NCBI RefSeq assembly: GCF_000829825.1
Contig: NZ_JXSL01000027.1
Location: 124,001-188,000, forward strand
Reading direction: 5' to 3'
Source: Paramagnetospirillum magnetotacticum MS-1
Lineage (GTDB): Bacteria > Pseudomonadota > Alphaproteobacteria > Rhodospirillales > Magnetospirillaceae
DNA: 64,000 bases
In this document: positions 1 to 7,907 of the stretch, one piece after another
How the letters are laid out: each line of letters starts with the position of its first letter
Numbering within the stretch: position 1 is the first letter of the stretch
Translations under genes and position numbers: made by a program
The notes under the pieces: generated by a model
What the model was told of the DNA's origin: nothing
The model's database searches: none
What the model saw: only the letters and a program-made list of their open reading frames with translations

Positions 1-2
1 CG

Positions 3-548
3 CGTATTGCGCCCGAAGGGGTGCCCCAGCCATCGGTGATCCTGCCCTTGTCCTGGCAGTCCCTGGCATCGGATCAGCGCAATTCCGTGATTTTCGCCCT
101 GTCCGACCTCACCCAGGAAACCCGCAATACCCGGCTGGTCATCGAGATCTTCCATATTCCCGACGGCACCACTACGCCTGAACTGGAATCCGTGGTGTCC
201 TTCGCCAGCACTCTGTGCCGCGAGGTTCTGGTGCGGACTCGGCTGTCGGCGGCGCGGACCTCGGTCGCCGCCGAGATCGGCGTGTCCATGGTCGGGCTCG
301 ATCTGTCGGAATTCCGGCCCGAGGACAAGATGAGCGACGAGCAGCTTCTCGCCGTCCTGGAACGCATTCAGCAGGAAACCGCCAAGGATGGCATCGGCTG
401 CTATCTGTGGAGCGCACGCCACCGCAAGATCGTCGGCGGCGTGGTCCAGGGCGGCTTCGAGATGGTCAACGGCCCCGGACTGATGAAAGACATTCCCCGT
501 CCCGCCATGGTCCTGCCCGCGCCCCGCACCCGCTTCGCGGCGGAATAA
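3..548 (+). CDS. C-terminal fragment of a degenerate EAL-like domain protein (5' partial)
   Basis: The reading frame is open from the left edge of the window, so this is the 3' part of a longer gene. A GTG at 21 is only an internal valine codon or a very weak start. The last ~50 residues end in GFEMVNGPGLMKDIPRP, which resembles the end of EAL phosphodiesterase domains, where the chain closes on a glutamine-containing GY/F-x-NGP strand. The residues before it (LVIEIFHIPDG, LVRTRLSA, VGLDLSEF) fit the late strands of an EAL TIM barrel. None of the usual metal-binding ExT or DD motifs is visible, so I infer a catalytically dead, EAL-derived fold. The N-terminal domains lie outside the window. 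Family assignment is tentative. Confidence 0.5.
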   Translation, partial: RIAPEGVPQPSVILPLSWQSLASDQRNSVIFALSDLTQETRNTRLVIEIFHIPDGTTTPELESVVSFASTLCREVLVRTRLSAARTSVAAEIGVSMVGLDLSEFRPEDKMSDEQLLAVLERIQQETAKDGIGCYLWSARHRKIVGGVVQGGFEMVNGPGLMKDIPRPAMVLPAPRTRFAAE

Positions 549-563
549 GACCGAATCCCAACT

Positions 564-693
564 CGGGGGCTTTTGCCCCCGATCCCCCAATCGGGAGGCA
601 AAGCCTCCCGAACCCTTCCGTTTATTGAAACCGGAGGTTCGGAGGCTATGCCTCCGAACGGGTTCGGGCGGTAGCCCGGCTCGCGTAAGCGGA
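564..693. repeat. Multi-palindrome intergenic repeat, copy A
   Basis: This is one of three related ~130-bp elements in the window (others at 18894-19025 and 51316-51447). In order it has a small GGGGC/GCCCC hairpin, a CGGGAGGC/GCCTCCCG hairpin, a short AT-rich linker, a longer TTCGGAGGC/GCCTCCGAA hairpin, a GGGC-GGTA-GCCC hairpin and a GCGnnAGCGGA tail. It begins 15 bp after the upstream stop codon and lies between two converging genes. REP/BIME-like bidirectional terminator function is inferred. Confidence 0.8.
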
Positions 694-740
694 GATTTCC
701 CGCAGCCCGTTGAGCACTCATCAACAGGCCTTGCCGCCTG

Positions 741-780
741 AAAAAAATAGGGCTGGCTCCCCGGGGGGTGAGCCAGCCCT
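741..780 (-). terminator. Rho-independent terminator of nrdJ
   Basis: Read on the minus strand, a perfect 9-bp stem (AGGGCTGGCT type, 750-758 paired with 771-779) is followed by TATTTTTTT. It lies ~50 bp past the nrdJ stop codon. The poly-U tract is on the minus strand only, which fixes its direction. Confidence 0.85.
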
Positions 781-829
781 TCGTTGCGCGGACCGAGGAG
801 ATTAAGTTCGGATCCGCGCTTTTGTCGTT

Positions 830-3800
830 TTACGAGCAGCCGGTGGTGCCGCCGCAAGTGTCGCATTTCAGGCAGGTGCCGTTGCGCACCAGGGTGAAGT
901 TGCCGCATTCGGGGCAGGCATCGCCTTCATAGCCCTTCATGCGCGCGGTGCGGATCTGTTCGGCGCGGGCGTCGAACTCCTGGATCAGCGCCTCGGCGTT
1001 CACCGCCACGCTGACCGCCGATTGGGCGGCGGCCGCAATCTGCATGGAGCCGCCCGAGATATCGGCGGAGACCGAGGTCGGCCCGCTGCTTCCCCGCGTC
1101 ATGAACAGCAGGTTGGACGAGCGCACATAGCCCCTGGACGCCACCTTCTCGACCACCGCCAATTGCTGGGCTGCCGCAGCCGCCACGGCGGCTTCCGGCA
1201 GGCCCTCATGGGCGCCGCGACCCACCGTGTCGGGGGTGAGATCGGCGGGCTCCACATGGGCCAGATCGTTGCGGCCCAGATAGGAGATGGCCAGTTCACG
1301 GAAGATGTAGTCCAGGATGGAGGACGACATCTTGATGGTGTCGTTGCCTTCCACCATGCCCGAGGGTTCGAAGCGGGTGAACGTGAAGGCCTCGACGAAT
1401 TCCTCCAGCGGCACGCCGTATTGCAGGCCCACCGAGATGGCGATGGCGAAGTTGTTCATCATGGCCCGGAAGGCGGCGCCTTCCTTGTGCATGTCGATGA
1501 AGATCTCGCCCAGCTTGCCGTCCTCGTATTCGCCGGTGTGGAGATAGACCTTGTGGCCGCCGACGATGGCCTTCTGGATATAGCCCTTGCGGCGGTCGGG
1601 CAGCTTGCGCCGGGCCTGGACCTGCTGGATCACCCGCTCGACCATGCGCTCGGCGACGATCTCGGTCCGCGTCGTCATGGAGGCGTCGGCCAGATCGTCG
1701 GCCAGTTCACCGGCATCGTCGAGCAGGGAGGCCTGCAGCGGCTGGCTGAGCTTGGAACCGTCGCGGTACAGGGCGTTGGCTTTGATGCCCAAACGCCAGG
1801 ACAGCATATAGGCTTCCTTGCAATCCTCGACGGTCGCGCTGTTGGCCATGTTGATGGTCTTGGAGATGGCGCCCGAGATGAAGGGCTGGGCGGCGGCCAT
1901 CATGCGGATATGGCTGTCGACGCCCAGATAGCGCTTGCCGATACGGCCGCAAGGGCTGGCGCAATCGAACACCGGCAGGTGCTCGTCCTTGAGGAAGGGC
2001 GCGCCTTCCAGGGTCATGGCGCCGGTGACATAGGTATTGGCGGCGTCGATCTGCTCCTTCGAGAAGCCGAGGAAGGCCAGCATGTCGAAGGTGTAGTCGT
2101 CCAACTTGGCCTGAGGAATCCCCAAGGTCTCGGTGCAGAACTGCTCGCCCAGGCCGTATTTGTTGAACACGAACTTGATGTCGAAAGCGCTTTCCAGCTG
2201 GCTTTCGATCTTGTCCAGCGTGGCGTCGTCAAAGCCCTTGGCCTTCAGGCTGTCATGGTTGACGTGCGGCGCGCCGCGCAAGGACGCATGGCCGACCGCA
2301 TAGCGAATGATCTCGGCGATATCGCCTTCGTTGTAGCCCAGCGTGCGCAGCGCCTCGGGCACCATGCGGTTGATGATCTTGAAGTAGCCGCCGCCGGCCA
2401 GCTTCTTGAATTTCACCAGGGCGAAGTCGGGCTCGATGCCGGTGGTGTCGCAATCCATCACCAGGCCGATGGTGCCGGTGGGGGCGACCACGGTGGCCTG
2501 GGCGTTCCTGAAGCCATGCTTCTCGCCCTTGGCCAGTGCCTCGTCCCAAGCCTGACGGGACGCGGCCAGCAGGGGAGCGTCTGGGCAATTGGCGGCGTCC
2601 AGCGGTACCGGAATGACCGAAAGGCCCTCATAGCCGGTGCCCATGCCATGGGCGGCGCGGCGGTGGTTGCGGATGACCCGCATCATGGCGGCGCGGTTCT
2701 TCTCGAAACCCTCGAAGGCGCCCAGTTCCTCGGCCATGTCGGCGGAGGTGGCGTAAGACTCGCCGGTCATCAGGGCGGTGATGGCCCCGATCAGGGCGCG
2801 GCCCTTGTCGCTGTCATAGGGGATGCCGCCAGCCATCAACAGGCCGCCCACATTGGCGTAACCCAGGCCCAGGGTGCGGAACTCGTAGGACAGTTCGGCG
2901 ATCTTGGGCGAGGGGAACTGGGCCATCAGCACGGAGATTTCCAGCACCATGGTCCACAGGCGGCAGGCGTGGCGGAAGCCTTCGACGTCGAAGGAGCCGT
3001 CGTCATTCCTGAAGCACAGCAGGTTCAAGGACGCCAGATTGCAGGCGGTATCGTCCAGGAACATGTATTCCGAGCAGGGATTGGACGCGTTGATGCGGCC
3101 GGACTCGGGGCAAGTGTGCCACTCATTGATGGTGGTATCGAACTGGATGCCCGGATCGGCGCAGGCCCAGGCCGCCTCGCCGATCTGCTCCCACAGGTCG
3201 CGGGCCTTCAGGGTCTTGGAGGTCTTGGTCGAATTGCGGTGCTTCAGGTTCCAGTCGCTGTCATGCAGCACGGCATTGAGGAAGCCGTTGTCGACGCGCA
3301 CCGAATTGTTGGAATTCTGGCCCGAGACGGTGAGATAGGCCTCGGAATCCCAGTCGGTGTCCAGCACCGGGAAGTCGATCTGGGTATAGCCCTGGCGCGC
3401 GAACTGGATGACGCGCTGGATGTAGTTCTCGGGGATCTCGCACTTGCGGCCCTCGATGATGGCCTTCTTCAGGCGCTTGTTGATCTTGGGGTCGAAGCGG
3501 GCTTCCCCGTCCTGGCCGTCCCATTCGCGGCAGGCGGCCATCACTTCGGTCAGGCAGCGGGCGGCCAGGCGCGAACCGGCCACCAGGGCGGCCACCTTCT
3601 GCTCTTCGCGCACCTTCCAGGAAATGAACTTCTCGATATCGGGATGGTCCACGTCGACCACCACCATCTTGGCGGCGCGGCGCGTGGTGCCTCCCGACTT
3701 GATGGCGCCCGCCGCGCGGTCGCCGATCTTGAGGAAGCTCATCAGGCCGGACGAACGGCCGCCGCCCGAAAGCTTCTCGCCTTCGCCGCGCAGCCGCGAG

Positions 3801-4504
3801 AAATTGGTGCCGGTACCCGAGCCGTATTTGAACAGGCGGGCCTCGCGCACCCACAGATCCATGATGCCGCCTTCATTGACCAGATCGTCCTCGATGGACT
3901 GGATGAAGCAGGCATGGGGCTGGGGATGTTCGTAGGCGGACTTGGAGCGGACCAGCTTGCCGGTCTTGAAGTCCACATAGGAATGGCCCTGGCCGGGGCC
4001 GTCGATGCCATAGGCCCAGTGCAGGCCGGTATTGAACCATTGCGGGGAATTGGGGGCGCCCATCTGGCGGGCCAGCATGCAGGCCATCTCGTCGCGGAAG
4101 GCTCGCGCGTCGTCCTCGGCGTTGAAATAGCCGCCCTTCCAGCCCCAATAGGTCCAGGTGCCAGCCAGGCGATCGAACACCTGCTTGGCGCTCTTCTCGC
4201 CGACGATGCGCTCTTTCTCGGGCAGCTTGGCCAGCGCCTCGGAATCGGGTTCGTGACGGCACAGCCAATCGGGCACGCCCTTTTCGGCGACGCGCTTCAG
4301 CTTGGCGGGAACACCGGCCTTGCGGAAATACTTCTGGGCCAGAACGTCGCAGGCCACCTGCGACCAGTCGGCGGGGACCTCGATATCGGTGGCGGAGAAC
4401 ACCACGGACCCATCGGGGTTGCGGATTTCGCTGGTCGCCTTGCGGAACTGGATTCCGTCATAGGCGGTTTCGCCGGACTTGGTGTAGTGACGCTGGACGC
4501 GCAT
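830..4504 (-). CDS. nrdJ: Vitamin B12-dependent (class II) ribonucleotide reductase
   Basis: This protein of about 1224 residues reduces ribonucleotides to deoxyribonucleotides using adenosylcobalamin as the radical source, so it works with or without oxygen. Visible features are the substrate-site region CNLASLNLL, the finger-loop stretch [11 protein letters not shown] with its N-C-E residues, and a Cys-rich tail ([21 protein letters not shown]) that carries reducing equivalents to the active site. Length fits the long NrdJ family. The frame is open 37 codons further upstream, but ATG 4504 has an AGAGGGG ribosome site 6-7 nt before it, and the upstream extension would run into a NrdR-type box. 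No class I or III reductase is present in the window. Two NrdR-like boxes in the divergent upstream region suggest dNTP-sensitive repression. Confidence 0.95.
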   Translation of the reverse strand: MRVQRHYTKSGETAYDGIQFRKATSEIRNPDGSVVFSATDIEVPADWSQVACDVLAQKYFRKAGVPAKLKRVAEKGVPDWLCRHEPDSEALAKLPEKERIVGEKSAKQVFDRLAGTWTYWGWKGGYFNAEDDARAFRDEMACMLARQMGAPNSPQWFNTGLHWAYGIDGPGQGHSYVDFKTGKLVRSKSAYEHPQPHACFIQSIEDDLVNEGGIMDLWVREARLFKYGSGTGTNFSRLRGEGEKLSGGGRSSGLMSFLKIGDRAAGAIKSGGTTRRAAKMVVVDVDHPDIEKFISWKVREEQKVAALVAGSRLAARCLTEVMAACREWDGQDGEARFDPKINKRLKKAIIEGRKCEIPENYIQRVIQFARQGYTQIDFPVLDTDWDSEAYLTVSGQNSNNSVRVDNGFLNAVLHDSDWNLKHRNSTKTSKTLKARDLWEQIGEAAWACADPGIQFDTTINEWHTCPESGRINASNPCSEYMFLDDTACNLASLNLLCFRNDDGSFDVEGFRHACRLWTMVLEISVLMAQFPSPKIAELSYEFRTLGLGYANVGGLLMAGGIPYDSDKGRALIGAITALMTGESYATSADMAEELGAFEGFEKNRAAMMRVIRNHRRAAHGMGTGYEGLSVIPVPLDAANCPDAPLLAASRQAWDEALAKGEKHGFRNAQATVVAPTGTIGLVMDCDTTGIEPDFALVKFKKLAGGGYFKIINRMVPEALRTLGYNEGDIAEIIRYAVGHASLRGAPHVNHDSLKAKGFDDATLDKIESQLESAFDIKFVFNKYGLGEQFCTETLGIPQAKLDDYTFDMLAFLGFSKEQIDAANTYVTGAMTLEGAPFLKDEHLPVFDCASPCGRIGKRYLGVDSHIRMMAAAQPFISGAISKTINMANSATVEDCKEAYMLSWRLGIKANALYRDGSKLSQPLQASLLDDAGELADDLADASMTTRTEIVAERMVERVIQQVQARRKLPDRRKGYIQKAIVGGHKVYLHTGEYEDGKLGEIFIDMHKEGAAFRAMMNNFAIAISVGLQYGVPLEEFVEAFTFTRFEPSGMVEGNDTIKMSSSILDYIFRELAISYLGRNDLAHVEPADLTPDTVGRGAHEGLPEAAVAAAAAQQLAVVEKVASRGYVRSSNLLFMTRGSSGPTSVSADISGGSMQIAAAAQSAVSVAVNAEALIQEFDARAEQIRTARMKGYEGDACPECGNFTLVRNGTCLKCDTCGGTTGCS

Positions 4505-4611
4505 TTTTGCCCCTCTGCTCCGCTGACCCTTGGACGATCCCATCGAGATGGACACAAAGACGGCGGCAGGCGCCAGAATCTCGGCGCGTCTCCCCCCATT
4601 TCCCGTGTCGT

Positions 4612-4627
4612 CCACAATATCTTGTGG
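4612..4627. promoter_or_regulatory. NrdR-like box 1
   Basis: CCACAATATCTTGTGG has 6-bp inverted arms (CCACAA/TTGTGG) and matches 13 of 16 positions of the NrdR consensus acaCwAtATaTwGtgt. It lies ~108 bp upstream of the nrdJ start. NrdR is an ATP/dATP-sensing repressor of ribonucleotide reductase genes. Function is inferred from match and position. Confidence 0.7.
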
Positions 4628-4695
4628 TTTTCCCTCGACAGAGACGCAGCCTATGTCACGGGGCTCCGTTGCGTCAACGATTCTTTACCAAGCAT

Positions 4696-4711
4696 TCACA
4701 TCATATTGTGT
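4696..4711. promoter_or_regulatory. NrdR-like box 2
   Basis: TCACATCATATTGTGT also matches 13 of 16 NrdR consensus positions. Its centre is 84 bp from that of the first box, which is eight helical turns at 10.5 bp. NrdR normally binds paired boxes on the same DNA face, though usually much closer together. Confidence 0.65.
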
Positions 4712-4861
4712 TTGAAATCGACGAAACTTGGCACTGCTAGTGGTGCCCGTGGCTGGAATCCGCCATTTTCGCCGCGATGGGCGGGAATTTCGCAACCCCT
4801 CTGGACGGGGAGGGTGGCTTTTGCCTATAGTCCGCCCGACATTTGTTTCGCGAGGATCGAG

Positions 4862-5212
4862 ATGGCGACGCTGGGCACCCTGCTTTACACCTGGGCCAAG
4901 GGCAAGCTGGTTGGAACCGATGCCGAGGGCAACCGCTATTATACCGAGCGCTCTGCGGCCAAGGGACGGCGCACCAAGCGCTGGGTCATCTATAAGGGCA
5001 AGGCCGAGGCTTCGCGCGTTGCCCCTGAATGGCACGCCTGGCTGCACTATACCTCGGACAAGCCGCTGACCGACGTGGCGCGCCAGCCCTGGCAGAAGCC
5101 GCACCAGTCCAACAAGACCGGTTCGCCCGAGGCCTATCTGCCCCCTGGGCACGACTTGGCTGGCGGCAAGCGCGACCGCGCCACCGGCGATTACGAGGCG
5201 TGGCAGCCCTGA
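4862..5212 (+). CDS. NDUFA12 / complex I 17.2 kDa subunit family protein
   Basis: This 116-residue protein belongs to the family of the mitochondrial complex I accessory subunit NDUFA12, which alphaproteobacteria also carry. Typical family stretches are LLYTWAKGKLVGTDAEGNRYY, RRWVIYKG-type (here KRWVIYKGKAEAS), PEWHAWLHY and a C-terminal PPGHDL. The start at ATG 4862 has GAGGATCGAG in front of it, and a much longer upstream extension of the same frame is antisense to nrdJ and not real. It is followed 25 bp later by mlaD-like genes, the usual alphaproteobacterial neighbourhood. It probably attaches to the peripheral arm of NADH:quinone oxidoreductase. No other complex I genes are in the window. 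Confidence 0.9.
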   Translation: MATLGTLLYTWAKGKLVGTDAEGNRYYTERSAAKGRRTKRWVIYKGKAEASRVAPEWHAWLHYTSDKPLTDVARQPWQKPHQSNKTGSPEAYLPPGHDLAGGKRDRATGDYEAWQP

Positions 5213-5237
5213 TCGTCAGCCGAGGGGGGATGGGGGC

Positions 5238-5729
5238 ATGGTCAGCCGCATAGATCGCGATACCGTGACGGGCGGCGCCGTGATGCTGGTCGGCGCGCTG
5301 CTGCTGATTCTGGCTTTCGCGGTCGGCGGCAAGAGCGCCGAAAGCGGTGACGGCTATGTGCTGAAGGCCCGTTTCAATCGCGCCGACGGCATCAATGTGG
5401 GCAGCAATGTGCGCCTGTCGGGCACCAATGTCGGCCGGGTGGTGGATCAGTCCCTGGATGAACGCTATCGCGCCGTGCTGACCCTTCGTCTGCGCAACGA
5501 CATCTCGCTGACCAGCGACACGGCGGCGGTGATCTATACCGACGGCCTGTTGGGCGCCAAGTTCATCGAACTCAAGCCGGGCGGAGACGAGCAGATGCTC
5601 AAGCCTGGTGCCGAGATCCAATACACCCAGGACGCCGTGGTCATCGAAGATCTGCTGGACATGATTATCCAGCAAGGCCGCGCCAAGCGCGGCTATCTCG
5701 ACAAGCCTTTGCCGTCCACCACCAATTGA
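5238..5729 (+). CDS. MlaD/MCE-domain lipid transport protein, copy 1
   Basis: This 163-residue protein has one N-terminal membrane segment (roughly residues 11-29) and a single MCE domain (about residues 38-120) containing VGSNVRLSGTNVGRV and the diagnostic TDGLLGAKFIELKPGG. MlaD proteins form hexameric rings anchored in the inner membrane that ferry phospholipids between the inner and outer membranes. The partner permease (MlaE), ATPase (MlaF), MlaC and MlaB are not encoded nearby, so this ring must use components made elsewhere or have a separate role. A similar paralogue follows 11 bp downstream. The GTG or ATG choice at the start is not ambiguous: ATG 5238 follows AGGGGGGATGGGGGC. Confidence 0.85.
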   Translation: MVSRIDRDTVTGGAVMLVGALLLILAFAVGGKSAESGDGYVLKARFNRADGINVGSNVRLSGTNVGRVVDQSLDERYRAVLTLRLRNDISLTSDTAAVIYTDGLLGAKFIELKPGGDEQMLKPGAEIQYTQDAVVIEDLLDMIIQQGRAKRGYLDKPLPSTTN

Positions 5730-5740
5730 GCAGGTAAGCC

Positions 5741-6211
5741 ATGGGCCGGAATCTGATCGAAACCATCATGGGGGCCGTGGTCTTGGGCGTGGCAGGGTTC
5801 TTCCTGGTCTTCGCCTATACCCACGCCAACCTCAAGAAGATCGAGGGTTACGAAATCTCCGCCACCTTCGCCAGTGTCGGCGGTCTCGATACCGGCGCCG
5901 ACGTCAAGATCAACGGCATCAAGGTGGGTACCGTCGCGGCGCAATCCCTGGACCCTGTCACCTATGACGCGGTGGTGAAGCTCTCCATCGCCCACGGCAT
6001 CACCTTGCCCACCGACACGGTGGCCGCCGTGTCGTCGGAAGGCCTGTTGGGCGGCAAGTTCATCAAGCTGAGCCCGGGCAAGGCCAAGACCATGATCGCC
6101 GCCGGTGGCGCCCTTGGGCCCTCCAAGAACTTCAAGTCCATCGAGGAGATGGTGGGCCAGCTGATCTTCCTGGCCACCACCGACAACGCGCCCGCCGCCG
6201 CCAAGGAATAG
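5741..6211 (+). CDS. MlaD/MCE-domain lipid transport protein, copy 2
   Basis: This 156-residue paralogue of the preceding gene has an N-terminal membrane segment (about residues 8-26), an MCE domain with TGADVKINGIKVGTV and SEGLLGGKFIKLSPG, and a short C-terminal region ending FLATTDNAPAAAKE. It starts 11 bp after copy 1, so the two are co-transcribed. Sequence similarity to copy 1 is clear in the MCE core but low elsewhere, which points to an old tandem duplication rather than a recent one. The two products could form a mixed ring. This is inference. Confidence 0.85.
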   Translation: MGRNLIETIMGAVVLGVAGFFLVFAYTHANLKKIEGYEISATFASVGGLDTGADVKINGIKVGTVAAQSLDPVTYDAVVKLSIAHGITLPTDTVAAVSSEGLLGGKFIKLSPGKAKTMIAAGGALGPSKNFKSIEEMVGQLIFLATTDNAPAAAKE

Positions 6212-6244
6212 GGCGACAGCCCCCGCGCGACGAAGGACGAGGAG

Positions 6245-6697
6245 ATGACCATGCGCAGAGTATTGGCGGCGATGGCGCTTTTGGCGGCTGGGGCGGCACA
6301 GGCGCAAACCTCCGCCCCGGTGCCTGTTCCCGCCCCGGCTCCGGCCGCTGTTCCCGCCCCGCCCTCTCCCATGACGGGTGCCGATCTGTCTTTCGAAACG
6401 GCTGTGCTGCAAGGGCTGGACAAGGTCACGGCCCGGGTGGTGACGGTGGAAGCCCCGGTGGGGGCGCCCGTGCATGTGGGCTCGCTGGAAATCATCGTGC
6501 GGGCCTGCAAGAAGCGCCGTCCCGAGGATCAGCCGGAAAGCGCCGCTTTCCTCGATATCTGGGAATTGCACAAAGACCAGCCAGCCTCGGCCCTGTTCCG
6601 TGGCTGGATGTTCGCTTCCAGCCCGGCGCTCTCGGCCATGGAACATCCGGTTTACGACATCTGGGTCCTTGATTGCCGCGGCAAGGCCGTTCGCTAA
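6245..6697 (+). CDS. DUF2155 family exported protein
   Basis: This 150-residue protein has a cleavable signal peptide (MRRVLAAMALLAAGAAQAQ) and a Pro/Ala-rich linker (residues ~22-42). It then has a DUF2155 domain starting around AVLQGLDKVTARVVTV and ending YDIWVLDC. Two conserved cysteines (VRACKKR and WVLDCRG) could form a disulfide in the periplasm. The family has no established function, and is commonly found between aat and complex I accessory genes in alphaproteobacteria, as here. The start could also be the second ATG, three residues in. The stop codon overlaps the convergent aat stop by 4 bp. Confidence 0.85.
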   Translation: MTMRRVLAAMALLAAGAAQAQTSAPVPVPAPAPAAVPAPPSPMTGADLSFETAVLQGLDKVTARVVTVEAPVGAPVHVGSLEIIVRACKKRRPEDQPESAAFLDIWELHKDQPASALFRGWMFASSPALSAMEHPVYDIWVLDCRGKAVR

Positions 6698-7323
6698 CCC
6701 AAGGCCCATTCCCAGGAAATAGCACCATCGCGGTCGAACCACGCCCGTTCGTCAAGAGCATCGGCCAGACGTTCCTGATAGGCGGCACGGGGAATTTCCA
6801 CGGCGCCGAATTGCTTGAGATGGTCGGTGACGAACTGGGTGTCGAGCAGGCGAAATCCATCCCGGCGCAGGCGGGCCACCAAATGGACCAGCGCCACCTT
6901 GGAGGCGTCGGTGCGCCGCGAGAACATGCTTTCCCCGAAAAAGGCGGCGCCCAGCGCCAAACCGTAGAGACCTCCCACCAGTTGGCCGTCCTGGCGGACT
7001 TCCACCGAATGGGCCAGGCCCAGTTCGAACAGCTCGACGAAAAGCGAGATGATCTTCTCGTTGATCCAGGTTTCTGGCCGCTCGATGGTGGCCTCGCCAC
7101 AGGCCCGCATCACGGATTCGAATTGGGTGTCGCAGGTGACCTCGAACCGGCCCGAGCGCAAAGTCTTGCGCAGGCTTTTCGGAATGTGGAATCCGTCCAG
7201 CGGCAAAATGCCGCGCTGCTCCGGATCGACCCAGTACAGGCGGTTTTCGTCGCGGGACCGGGCCATGGGAAAGACGCCAGAGGCATAGGCGCGCAACAGC
7301 AGATCTGAGGTCAGAGGACGCAT
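6694..7323 (-). CDS. aat: Leucyl/phenylalanyl-tRNA--protein transferase
   Basis: This 209-residue enzyme transfers Leu or Phe from its tRNA to proteins with N-terminal Arg or Lys, marking them for ClpS/ClpAP degradation (N-end rule). Recognisable stretches are YASGVFPMAR, LYWVDPEQRGILPLD, NEKIISLFVELFELGLAHSVEV and GGLYGLALGAAFFGESMFSRRTDASK, the last being the signature of the family's GNAT-like fold. Length is normal for the short bacterial form. It is convergent with the DUF2155 gene and the two overlap by 4 bp at their stops. Confidence 0.95.
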   Translation of the reverse strand: MRPLTSDLLLRAYASGVFPMARSRDENRLYWVDPEQRGILPLDGFHIPKSLRKTLRSGRFEVTCDTQFESVMRACGEATIERPETWINEKIISLFVELFELGLAHSVEVRQDGQLVGGLYGLALGAAFFGESMFSRRTDASKVALVHLVARLRRDGFRLLDTQFVTDHLKQFGAVEIPRAAYQERLADALDERAWFDRDGAISWEWALG

Positions 7324-7380
7324 GGGAGCAGCCTAACCCATCCGCTTTTTCCCGACGACGTCAAATCGGCGCTCGGCGGC

Positions 7381-7409
7381 TTGTTGTCGCAATGGCGTGC
7401 CTATATAAT
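7381..7409 (+). promoter_or_regulatory. Sigma-70-type promoter for the hemerythrin/NAMPT operon
   Basis: TTGTTG (7381-7386) is separated by 17 bp from a perfect TATAAT (7404-7409). The predicted transcript would start near 7416, ~40 nt before the bacteriohemerythrin ATG. An octamer GTGCATTT occurs twice just downstream, around 7428-7446. Confidence 0.65.
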
Positions 7410-7454
7410 GGGCGCGCGACATGAAAGTGCATTTAATGTGCATTTGGAGGGGGA

Positions 7455-7907
7455 ATGAAGGCCGAACGCTTGCATTGGGACTTCTGGAGCGAGGAACTGG
7501 CCATCGGTCATGCCGTCATCGACGATGACCATAAGCGGATTCTCGCCGGTATCGAGCGGCTGGCCAAGGCGTTCCAACTGGGAGACGGCGACGAGGCGCT
7601 GCGCGACGGGCTTGCCCTGATCGTCGACTATTCCAAGTCCCACTTCGAACGTGAGGAGCGCATGCTGGCGGCGGCCGGATATCCCCATCTGGAACATCAC
7701 CGCGCCCGACATCAGAGCTTTAGCGACTATGTGGCCCATGCATCCGAGGCCGACGGGGGCATCGATCATGGGGCGCTTCTATCCTATCTGGTGGATTGGT
7801 GGGTCGGCCATATCGCGTCCGAGGACAAGCTTTACCGACCGGCACTGCGGGGTAAGGAAGAGGCCATCGCCGCCGCCTTCGGAGACGAGCGGCGGGGGGC
7901 TGCGTGA
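7455..7907 (+). CDS. Bacteriohemerythrin
   Basis: This 150-residue single-domain hemerythrin binds O2 at a non-haem di-iron centre. The ligand pattern is complete: H26 (IDDDH), H63 and E67 (HFEREE), H82 and H86 (HRARH), and H119 with D124 (HIASED). There is no signal peptide or transmembrane segment, so it is cytoplasmic, probably storing or delivering oxygen, or sensing it in a microaerophile. GGAGGGGGA lies just before the ATG. A good sigma-70 promoter is upstream. Its TGA stop shares bases with the ATG of the next gene, so the two are translationally coupled. Confidence 0.9.
   Translation: MKAERLHWDFWSEELAIGHAVIDDDHKRILAGIERLAKAFQLGDGDEALRDGLALIVDYSKSHFEREERMLAAAGYPHLEHHRARHQSFSDYVAHASEADGGIDHGALLSYLVDWWVGHIASEDKLYRPALRGKEEAIAAAFGDERRGAA

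Larger units (their letters stand above)
4505..4861. promoter_or_regulatory. Divergent promoter region nrdJ / NDUFA12
   Basis: This 357-bp stretch holds no convincing gene. It contains the two NrdR-like boxes and must carry promoters for nrdJ (left) and the NDUFA12 gene (right). A TATAGT hexamer at 4826-4831 could be a -10 element for the rightward gene, but no good -35 partner is seen. Confidence 0.5.

Noticed and set aside
1022-4861. Very long plus-strand open frame antisense to nrdJ that runs into the NDUFA12 gene
   Set aside because: It is the shadow of nrdJ codon bias in GC-rich DNA. Only its last 116 codons, from ATG 4862, match a known family.
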